A DNA stretch of 64,000 bases from Archangium sp. (GTDB taxonomy: Bacteria > Myxococcota > Myxococcia > Myxococcales > Myxococcaceae). Below, piece after piece: positions 27,601 to 34,303 of this stretch; within the stretch, counting starts at the first letter, position 1, and every line of letters begins with the position of its first letter. The stretch lies in assembly GCA_030681645.1 (NCBI GenBank), contig JAUXRX010000024.1, forward strand, positions 248,001 through 312,000. Reading direction: 5' to 3'. The notes under the pieces are model-generated. The model was not told the DNA's origin. It saw nothing but the letters and a program-made list of their open reading frames with translations, and searched no databases. The translations under genes were made by a program, and so were the position numbers.

Positions 27601-27843
27601 TTCCAGCTGAATGATCCGCTCCGCCGCCTCGACGGTGATGGGCTCGATGTACGTGCGGTGCGCGAAGTCCGGGTCCGTCATGATCGTCGCCGGGTTGCTG
27701 TTGAGGAGGATGACTTCGATCCCCTCTTCCTTCAGCGCTTTGATCGCCTGGGTGCCGGAATAATCGAACTCGCACGCCTGACCGATGATGATCGGACCCG
27801 AGCCGATGAGGAGGACCTTCTTGATCTCTTCGCGACGAGGCAT
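24625..27843 (-). CDS. carB: carbamoyl-phosphate synthase large chain
   Basis: 1072 aa, the expected size. Two homologous ATP-grasp halves: [33 protein letters not shown] at the start of the first and [27 protein letters not shown] at the start of the second, each followed by lid and triphosphate-binding strands ([24 protein letters not shown] and [25 protein letters not shown]). The MGS-like allosteric domain fills the C-terminus ([36 protein letters not shown]). It makes carbamoyl phosphate from glutamine/ammonia, bicarbonate and ATP for pyrimidine and arginine synthesis. The small subunit carA is not in the window. Confidence 0.98.
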   Translation of the reverse strand: [1072 protein letters not shown]

Positions 27844-27894
27844 GAGGCGCCCTGCTATCCGAGCGCGCGCCGGGGCGGAAGCCGCTTCTGTTCC

Positions 27895-27934
27895 CCCTCT
27901 CCCCGCCGAGCGGGGAGAGGGTCGGGGTGAGGGG
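27895..27934. repeat. dispersed repeat family B, copy 2
   Basis: Inverse-orientation copy of the family B hairpin (arms ccctctccccg/cggggagaggg with a 4-nt loop, followed by gtcggggtgagggg), lying between the 3' end of the methyltransferase gene (27940) and the carB start (27843). The stem is perfect over 11 bp. It is a good candidate for the terminator of the methyltransferase transcript. Confidence 0.78.
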
Positions 27935-27939
27935 CAGAC

Positions 27940-28698
27940 TCAGTAATAGACAGTGGGCCGAACGAACCGGAGGCAGAACCGGTCGCTGGTACCCCGCTTC
28001 TCCCCGGCCGCGCCCGGTGACGCGCTCCAGTCGCGAGTATCTTCGGGATTCCGCAGAAATTCCCCCGAGGCCTCGAGCTTGAAGCCGGCCTTCGTCACCT
28101 CGTCGCGAACGACCTGTTCGTCAATCCGATGCAACACCTGCACGTCACCTACACCGGTGCCCGCCTTCGCCGACGAGTCGCAGACCACGTAGGCGCCGCC
28201 CATCTTGAGCGCGTGGTAGACGGCCTGGTTCATCTGGAGCCGGTCGACCTGGAGCCAGACGCTGTCGTGGTAGATGGCGTTGCTCACCACCACGTCGAGG
28301 GTGCGCTCGAGCTCCGCGGGGAAGGGATCGCCCAGCTCACGGTCGAGGCGCTTCGCGTTGGGGAGCCGGGTGAGCCGCTCGCTCCACGGTTTCTCGGCGA
28401 AGCGCTCGAGGATCAACTTCGGGTTCTCGCCGTACACCACGCCGTTCGGGCCCACCGCGCGTGAGAGCAATTCGGTGGTGTAGCCGCCACCCGCCATCAG
28501 GTCGGCGACGTGCATGCCCGGCCCGACGCCGAGGAACTGGAGGAACTCGGCTGGCTTGCGGCCCGGGTCGAGGGCGCGGTCGGCCTCGGTGCGATCCGGC
28601 GCGGAGACCAGCGCCTGCACGCTGGCCAGCGACAGCGGCTCGATGCGGTGGACACAACCGGACAGCAGCAGCACGACGACGACGCGCACGTTGAGCAT
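27940..28698 (-). CDS. lipoprotein with a SAM-methyltransferase fold (COG4798-like)
   Basis: 252 aa. Starts at the ATG 28698 with a lipoprotein signal (MLNVRVVVVLLLSGC, lipobox LSGC). Behind it is a class I Rossmann methyltransferase: GPGMHVADLMAGGGYTTELLSRAVG (motif I, loop DLMAGGGY), ENPKLILERF, and LDVVVSNAIYHDSVW (motif IV) plus YHALKMGGAYVVCDSS. The family of periplasmic SAM-methyltransferase-like proteins has no proven substrate, and SAM is not expected outside the cytoplasm, so the activity is questionable. Next to carB but with its own promoter region. Confidence 0.85.
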   Translation of the reverse strand: MLNVRVVVVLLLSGCVHRIEPLSLASVQALVSAPDRTEADRALDPGRKPAEFLQFLGVGPGMHVADLMAGGGYTTELLSRAVGPNGVVYGENPKLILERFAEKPWSERLTRLPNAKRLDRELGDPFPAELERTLDVVVSNAIYHDSVWLQVDRLQMNQAVYHALKMGGAYVVCDSSAKAGTGVGDVQVLHRIDEQVVRDEVTKAGFKLEASGEFLRNPEDTRDWSASPGAAGEKRGTSDRFCLRFVRPTVYY

Positions 28699-28839
28699 CG
28701 CGACCAGATAACCCTGACACGCGGGTCACGCGAGCCGTTGCGCACCGCTGCACCATCGCTCAACCACCTCGATCCGCAGGCGGGGCGCGCTGGTCTGCTT
28801 CGTGCTTCGCGGTCCGGTCGGCCGGTTTCGGAGCGGAAC

Positions 28840-29112
28840 ATGAGAGTGATGCTGCTGTGGGTGCTGGTCGCCGCGCCTGTCTTCGCGAGCGGCATGTCGG
28901 TCTGTCTCGAGTGGGAAGTGGTGGACGCCGGGGCCCCCGAAGATGGGGGCTCGGCCAGGGTCGCGGAAGACGGAGGCATGTCGATCTACCAGGCGCCGCC
29001 GCGACGCTGTGTGCGCTACGGCTTCCAGGCCTACGACCAGCCCGGCTGCGCGTCCGTGCCGGCGGAGTCGCTCATCCTGCTGGCGCTGCTGGTGGCGCGA
29101 TGGCGGCGTTGA
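28840..29112 (+). CDS. short secreted protein with a MYXO-CTERM-like tail
   Basis: 90 aa. Start ATG with GGAG 8 nt upstream. N-terminal signal peptide (MRVMLLWVLVAAPVFASG). The middle is short and has two Cys and an acidic linker (EVVDAGAPEDGGSARVAED). The C-terminus is QPGCASVPAESLILLALLVARWRR: an invariant-type Gly-Cys, a short hydrophobic helix and a closing Arg cluster, which is the layout of MYXO-CTERM and related sorting signals. Its stop overlaps the start of the next gene, a polytopic membrane protein. Confidence 0.72.
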   Translation: MRVMLLWVLVAAPVFASGMSVCLEWEVVDAGAPEDGGSARVAEDGGMSIYQAPPRRCVRYGFQAYDQPGCASVPAESLILLALLVARWRR

Positions 29113-30116
29113 TCGAGCTGGCCGACGTGGCTCGCACCGAGAGCTACCGGCTGGTGATGCGCGTCGCTCCCCTGCGGGCACTGCTGCTGCACCGCCAACA
29201 TCGCCTGACACTGCTCGCCGCGGGCTCGTTCGTCGTGTCGACCGCGCTCGCGCTGAGAGAACCCATCTTTTCGCTCTTCTTCGGAGCGGCGGTGCTCGGC
29301 GTGCCACACCTCATCGCGGGCGTACGGCACCAGGCGGTGAAACGAAGGCTGAGCCGGGTGACCCGCGCCTGCGCAATCGGCTCGCTCGCGGTCGCGCTGC
29401 TGCTGGTGAGTGGAAACGGAGGGACCTGGTGTTGGCCGGTGTTGATGGCGCTCCTCGGCGCGGGGTTGATCTCCGAGTCGCGTGCCCTCACCGCCCTGCC
29501 CGTCTCAGCGGCGACCATCGCGATGGCCGCATTCCCGGGCATGGCGATGCTGACGATCACCCACCTGCACGCCGTGAGCTCGCTCACCTATGCCGCGAAG
29601 GCTGCCCGGTTGCGAGGCCTCAGCCTGTGGCCGCTGCTGGCATGGTTCACCACGTTGACGCTGCTCGCGCTCGCTGGCGTGCTCGATCCCCTGATGGCGG
29701 ACACGCCGTGGGTTCCGGCGCGCGCCTTTCAGTCGATCCTCGACGAGGTGCAGCTCACCGCGGCGGGAGCGGGCCCGGCGTGGCTCAAGCGGGCGGTGTT
29801 CATCTACGCGCTGGGCCAATCCCTCCACTACGCGGTGTGGCTGCGGTTGATGCCCGAGGTCGACCGTCCCACGCCCAACCCCAAGCCGTTCCGCGCCCAG
29901 CTCGCCGCGCTGCGCGCGGATCTCGGAGGCTGGTTGTGGCCCGCGGTGCTCCTCGCGGCGATCGTTCTGCCTGCGATGTTGCTCGGACAGGGCGCGGCGC
30001 GGCAGCTCTACTTCACGCTCTCGTTCTTCCACGTGGGCCTCGAGGCGGCCGGCCTGATGGCGCTGGGCCGAACGGACGGGACCCGCCTGGTGACCCCTCG
30101 ACTCGACGAACGGTGA
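29100..30116 (+). CDS. polytopic membrane protein rich in conserved-looking histidines
   Basis: 338 aa with about eight membrane helices. The ATG at 29100 overlaps the last codons of the preceding gene (13 bp). Four intramembrane His clusters are seen: GVPHLIAGVRHQ, ITHLHAVSSLTYAAK, GQSLHYAVWLRLMPEVD and SFFHVGLEAAGL. This spacing recalls Brp/Blh-type carotene dioxygenases and other metal-dependent membrane enzymes, but no signature is decisive. The tight coupling to a MYXO-CTERM-like protein suggests a processing or modification partner, which is inference. Confidence 0.7.
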   Translation: MAALIELADVARTESYRLVMRVAPLRALLLHRQHRLTLLAAGSFVVSTALALREPIFSLFFGAAVLGVPHLIAGVRHQAVKRRLSRVTRACAIGSLAVALLLVSGNGGTWCWPVLMALLGAGLISESRALTALPVSAATIAMAAFPGMAMLTITHLHAVSSLTYAAKAARLRGLSLWPLLAWFTTLTLLALAGVLDPLMADTPWVPARAFQSILDEVQLTAAGAGPAWLKRAVFIYALGQSLHYAVWLRLMPEVDRPTPNPKPFRAQLAALRADLGGWLWPAVLLAAIVLPAMLLGQGAARQLYFTLSFFHVGLEAAGLMALGRTDGTRLVTPRLDER

Positions 30117-30135
30117 AGGAGGGTATGTCTGCGGC

Positions 30136-30975
30136 ATGAGCCGCCTCTTCGACGCCGCGCACCGGAATGACCCGCTGGCCCTGGCGCAACTGCTCGACGC
30201 GGGCGAGGCGCTCACGAGCTCCGACAGCAAGGGCTGGACGGTGCTGCACTACGCTGCCGACGGAGGCGCGCTCGAAGCGGCGACGCTCCTGCTCGACCGT
30301 GGCGTCGACCCGAACACGCTCGACCGCTTCGGCAACACCGCGCTCTTCCGCGCGGTCTACGAGAAGCACGCCGAGCTGGTGAAGCTGCTGCGCGCGAGAG
30401 GAGCCGACCCGCTGCTGGGCGCAGCGCAGTTCGCGCGCATGGTGGGAGGCCCGATGGTCGCCTGCTTCGCCGACCTGCCCGCCGACCTGCCGCCCGCACC
30501 GAAGAAGGAAGCCGAGGTGATGACCACGGGCCGCATTCCCGACGGGGCGCCCGGAGCGAAGTGGCAGATCGAGCACGACCGGCTGTGGAAGCTGCTCGTT
30601 CCGCCGCGCGGAGATGCGCCCACGGTGCAGGGCGAGGTGATCCGCTGCACCGGCAAGCTCGCCGACGAGGCGTACCGGAACGGCAACATGAACTGGGGCC
30701 CACGCTTCGAGGCGATGTGCCTCTTCCTGGGCGAGCGGCTCGCGGACAAGACGGTGTTCAGCGCCGACGAGGTGCTCGCGCTGCGCCACGTGATCGGGGA
30801 GGTCCGCAGGGAACACGACGAGCCCGACGTGAGCGGCGCGGGCAGCACGTACTACCGGCTGAGCGAGGCGGCCGTGCGCTTCTGCCACCTCAAGCCCGAG
30901 CTGGTCGCACACGTCATGGCGGTGGAGACCACGCCGACCGCGAAGCCGCCCCTCGTCCGCAAGCGCCGCCCCTGA
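30136..30975 (+). CDS. ankyrin-repeat protein
   Basis: 279 aa, starting at the ATG 30136 with GGAGGG at about 11-15 nt upstream. Residues 1-100 contain three ankyrin units: LFDAAHRNDPLALAQLLDAGEALTSSDSKGWTVLHYAADGG, ALEAATLLLDRGVDPNTLDRFGNTALFRAVYE and KHAELVKLLRARGADPLLG. The rest is a helical/beta domain without a known name (WQIEHDRLWKLLVPPRGDAPTVQGEVIRCTGKLADEAYRNGNMNWG). Probably a cytoplasmic interaction protein. Confidence 0.85.
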   Translation: MSRLFDAAHRNDPLALAQLLDAGEALTSSDSKGWTVLHYAADGGALEAATLLLDRGVDPNTLDRFGNTALFRAVYEKHAELVKLLRARGADPLLGAAQFARMVGGPMVACFADLPADLPPAPKKEAEVMTTGRIPDGAPGAKWQIEHDRLWKLLVPPRGDAPTVQGEVIRCTGKLADEAYRNGNMNWGPRFEAMCLFLGERLADKTVFSADEVLALRHVIGEVRREHDEPDVSGAGSTYYRLSEAAVRFCHLKPELVAHVMAVETTPTAKPPLVRKRRP

Positions 30976-31099
30976 CCGCGCAGCCCAGTGCACGTGCTGA
31001 GCACCCCGCTGCACGCGTGCGGACCGGGTCTGCTCGGAAGGCGCGCTGGCCCGGTCCGTGAACTCCGCCCGGTCTCACTCGTCGGGGGGGGAGAACCAC

Positions 31100-31273
31100 A
31101 TGAAGCTTCGACACGTCTTCACCGTGAACTCGATCATCTGTCTCGTCTACGGCGCACCCTTCGTCGCGGTACCTGCGCTGCAGCTCTCGCTGTACGGCAC
31201 GCCGCCCAACGGGCTGGGGCTGCTGATCGGGCGGCTGTTCGGCGCACTACCTCGCGGCGACGCGCCTGGGTGA
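31100..31273 (+). pseudogene. N-terminal fragment of a small membrane protein
   Basis: A 57-aa frame starting MKLRHVFTVNSIICLVYGAPFVAV with a strong GGGGGGGAG ribosome site. The pattern MKLRxxFxVNxxxxLxxGxxFxxxPxxLxxLYG with a later GxLxGRLFGA is that of a family of four-helix small membrane proteins of about 130 aa. Here the match ends at GLLIGRLFGA, after which the reading frame runs into foreign sequence and a stop. The missing two-thirds were replaced by a toxin fragment (see vapC remnant). Confidence 0.68.
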
Positions 31274-31526
31274 GCGGGTGGCTCGTGCCTTCGCCGAAGA
31301 CCTCAGCGCCGGGGTCTTCCACGTCGAGGGCCTCGGGCCTCGTGACCTCACCGCTGCGTGGGCGCTGATGAAGCGCTATCCGCGGCTCCCGCTGGGCCTC
31401 GTCGACGCAGTGGTCATGATCCAGGCCGAGCGTCTCAAAGCCCGTGGGATCGTCACGCTCGACCTGCGTCACTTCCGCGCAGTGAAGCTGCAAGGAAACC
31501 CGAAGTTGCTCCCGCTCGATGGCTGA
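31242..31526 (+). pseudogene. vapC-like PIN-domain toxin remnant, N-terminus missing
   Basis: The frame 31242-31526 translates as HYLAATRLGERVARAFAEDL then ...LTAAWALMKRYPRLPLGLVDAVVMIQAERLKARGIVTLDLRHFRAV, the C-terminal two-thirds of a PIN-domain ribonuclease with the later acidic residues (LVDAVV, TLDLRHF). The first catalytic Asp and the conserved Glu before the HYL helix are gone. The 5' end fuses, within about 10 bp of the sequence ggcgca at 31241-31246, to the membrane-protein fragment above. This is a deletion or recombination scar; a GTG at 31278 could still start an inactive peptide. Confidence 0.66.
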
Positions 31527-31554
31527 GGCGCCACGCTCAGTGGTACGCAGCGCC

Positions 31555-32376
31555 ATGCGCGACCGATGGCTGTGGCTGTGCACCACCTTCCTGCTCACCA
31601 TCTCGGGCTGTCAGTGTTTCGTCCCCGTCGATGAGCCCGACGGGAGCGTCGACGCCGGCTTGTCCTGCGCCCGCGCCGCCGACTGTCCCGGCGCCGAGCC
31701 GGTCTGCGAGCCGTTCGTGTGCGGCCAGTGCCGTGCCTGCCGCGCCTCAGCCTGCCAGCTCGAATCGCAGATCTGCCCCACACCCGACGGAGGAACGGAC
31801 GCGGGAGTCGACGCGGGCACGGACGCCGGCCAGCCCGCGGGCGATGGCGGTTGCATGCGCGCCGCTCAGTGCACCGGCGTCCCTCAGCCCACGTCCACCT
31901 GGTGCAGCAGCGGGTCGTCGCGCGACGCCGGCTTCAGCTGCATCGCCAACACCTGCCTGTGGGAATGCCCCCTCACCAGCGCGGGCCGCACCTGCATCGT
32001 CGACATGGGCAGCTACTGCCTGCGCTGCGGCGGCGACGCCGGCACCACCTGCCCGCTCTCAGGAACGTGCCCGGGTGGGCCGAGCACCACTCAAACCGCG
32101 ATGGTCGAAGCGGGGTCCACGTGCACCACCTGGCCTGGCACCACCACGCCCTTCACCGACGTGAGCATCATGCGCACGGCGAGCGCGCAGTGCCGCTACG
32201 CGATGAGCGGGGCGAACCAGTTGCTCGGGGACTTCTGGCGCATGGACGACGGCACCTACCTCGCGTTCTTCCCCGGCTTCGGCGGCTGGTGCACGGGCCG
32301 CTCGGCCATCACCGGGGCACCGCGCAGCATCTTCAGCTGCCCCTCATGCCAGTTCGTCCTGATGGGCTTCGAGTAG
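31555..32376 (+). CDS. cysteine-rich lipoprotein
   Basis: 273 aa from the ATG 31555 (MRDRWLWLCTTFLLTISGC, lipobox ISGC); an ATG at 31519 in the same frame overlaps the vapC remnant stop. Mature part: Cys-rich blocks CARAADCPGAEPVCEPFVCGQCRACRASAC, a Thr/Asp/Gly linker, a second Cys block (CMRAAQCTGVPQPTSTWCSS), then a globular domain with FTDVSIMRTASAQCRYAM and GFGGWCTGRSAI. Typical myxobacterial surface lipoprotein; function not known. Confidence 0.78.
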   Translation: MRDRWLWLCTTFLLTISGCQCFVPVDEPDGSVDAGLSCARAADCPGAEPVCEPFVCGQCRACRASACQLESQICPTPDGGTDAGVDAGTDAGQPAGDGGCMRAAQCTGVPQPTSTWCSSGSSRDAGFSCIANTCLWECPLTSAGRTCIVDMGSYCLRCGGDAGTTCPLSGTCPGGPSTTQTAMVEAGSTCTTWPGTTTPFTDVSIMRTASAQCRYAMSGANQLLGDFWRMDDGTYLAFFPGFGGWCTGRSAITGAPRSIFSCPSCQFVLMGFE

Positions 32377-32395
32377 CTGGCTAGGCTGCCGGGCC

Positions 32396-34228
32396 ATGAA
32401 GACCATCCCGGTAGACAAGACGCTGTCGGACAAGCTGGTGGGCGCGTTGTCGAAGAATGCGCTCTTCCACGGGCTCAACCCCGAACAGCTCACCTCGGTG
32501 CTCGCCGCCGGGCAGCTGCAGCAGTTCGAGAACAAGGAGACGCTCACCAAGCAGGGCGATCTCTCCGACTCGTTCTACGTGATCCTCAAGGGCGAGGCGT
32601 CCGTGCGCGCAGGCGCGGAGGACACGATCGAGCTGGGCCGGCTCAAGGTCTCCGATGCCGTGGGCGAGATGGGCATCCTCCTCGACCAGGCGCGGAGCGC
32701 CACGGTGATCGCCGAGGGCCAGGTGCTGGCGACGCGCTTCGAGGCCAAGGCCTTCCACGGCATGTTCCAGAAGATCCCCAGCTTCGGGCTGGCCACCTCG
32801 CGCATGCTCGCGGCGCGGCTGCAGAAGGCGTCGCACCAGATCCCCCTCCCCGACTTCGAAGGCAGCACCACGCCTCCACCCGAGGTGCTGTCGCTGTTGC
32901 CCATCGACTTCCTCCAGCGCCACCGGGTGCTGCCGCTGGCCGTCGAGGGCAACGTGCTCACCCTGGGCTTCGTCGACGATCCCAACTCGCAGGTGCTCAG
33001 CGGCGCCCGGCAACTGCTGCCCAGCATGGAGCTCAGGCCCGTGGGCATCTCGAGCCACGCGCTCGACGAAGCGCTCGGCGGCCAGGGTGGCGTGAAGGGC
33101 TGGAGCGCGCCGGTGGAGTCCGCGGCTCCCTCGGAACCTTCCGCGACGAAGAGCTCGCCCAAGCTCGACGCGATGCTCAAGCGCGCGGTGGCCGAAGGCG
33201 CGTCAGACCTGCACCTCTCAGCGGGGCACAAGCCGCGCTGGCGCGTGGACGGCGACATGCGCGAGCTCGCCGACGCCCGGCCCCTCGGCGAGAGCGAGGT
33301 CTACGAGCTGCTCCAACCGATCATGGCGGAGCGGAACAAGAAGCAGTTCGACGCCGACAACGACACCGACTTCGCCTACCCGTTGCCCGGGGTGGCGCGC
33401 TTCCGCGTGAACCTGTTCCGCGATCACCTCGGCGTGGGCGCGGTGCTCCGGCAGATCCCCGACAAGATCCTCACCTTCGAGATGCTGGGGCTCCCGCCGG
33501 TGATCCGCGCGTTGTGCGAGCACACCAAGGGGCTGGTGCTGGTCACGGGCCCGACCGGCAGCGGCAAGTCGACCACGCTGGCGGCGATGATCGACTTCAT
33601 CAACCGCAACAAGAAGAAGCACATCATCACCCTCGAGGACCCGATCGAGTTCGTGCACAAGAGCCAGGCCTCGCTGGTGAACCAGCGCGAGGTGGGGCCG
33701 CACACCAACACCTTTGCCCGCGCGCTCAAGGCGGCGCTGCGTGAAGACCCCGACATCGTGCTGGTGGGAGAGATGCGCGATCTCGAGACCGTCTCGGCCG
33801 CGCTCGAGACCGCGAACACCGGCCACCTCGTGTTCGGCACGCTGCACACCTCGACCGCGGTCTCGACGGTCGACCGGATCATCGGCCTCTTCTCTCCCGA
33901 GGAGCAGCCGCAGATCCGCACCGTGGTGGCCGACGTGCTCAAGGGCGTGGTGGCGCAGACGCTGCTCAAGAAGAGCGGCGGCGGGCGCATCGCCGCGCTG
34001 GAGATCCTCGTCACCACGCCGGCCGTGTCCAACCTCGTACGCGAGGGGAAGAACCACCAGATCGCCAGCGCGATGAGCATCGGCAAGAGCCTGGGCATGC
34101 AGATGCTCAACGAAGAGCTGGCCCGCCTCGTGACCGAGAAGAAGGTCGAGTACGAGGACGCCCTCGCCAAGTCGCTCGACAAGCCCGACCTCGCCAAGCG
34201 CCTGGGGAAGACCGAGCAAGCCAAATAG
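32396..34228 (+). CDS. PilT-type retraction ATPase with N-terminal cyclic-nucleotide-binding domain
   Basis: 610 aa. Residues 20-145 are a cNMP-binding domain with the phosphate cassette GEMGILLDQARSATVIA (E91, R100), the residues that contact the cyclic phosphate in CRP. Residues 165-228 are half of a type II secretion E N-terminal domain (LLPIDFLQRHRVLPLAVEGNVLTLGFVDDP). Residues 255-610 are PilT: Walker A GPTGSGKST 385-393, LEDPIEFVH Asp box, Walker B DIVLVGEMRD, TLHTST His box and AVSNLVREGK, the PilT-specific version of AIRNLIRE. Likely a type IV pilus retraction motor gated by cAMP/cGMP, an unusual fusion. Confidence 0.9.
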   Translation: MKTIPVDKTLSDKLVGALSKNALFHGLNPEQLTSVLAAGQLQQFENKETLTKQGDLSDSFYVILKGEASVRAGAEDTIELGRLKVSDAVGEMGILLDQARSATVIAEGQVLATRFEAKAFHGMFQKIPSFGLATSRMLAARLQKASHQIPLPDFEGSTTPPPEVLSLLPIDFLQRHRVLPLAVEGNVLTLGFVDDPNSQVLSGARQLLPSMELRPVGISSHALDEALGGQGGVKGWSAPVESAAPSEPSATKSSPKLDAMLKRAVAEGASDLHLSAGHKPRWRVDGDMRELADARPLGESEVYELLQPIMAERNKKQFDADNDTDFAYPLPGVARFRVNLFRDHLGVGAVLRQIPDKILTFEMLGLPPVIRALCEHTKGLVLVTGPTGSGKSTTLAAMIDFINRNKKKHIITLEDPIEFVHKSQASLVNQREVGPHTNTFARALKAALREDPDIVLVGEMRDLETVSAALETANTGHLVFGTLHTSTAVSTVDRIIGLFSPEEQPQIRTVVADVLKGVVAQTLLKKSGGGRIAALEILVTTPAVSNLVREGKNHQIASAMSIGKSLGMQMLNEELARLVTEKKVEYEDALAKSLDKPDLAKRLGKTEQAK

Positions 34229-34303
34229 CCGTCACCCGCGCGACTCTCCCTGTTTTTGGCAAGGGACAGGACCCGGGGGACCCGGCTAGGCGGCGCGTCC
34301 CCC

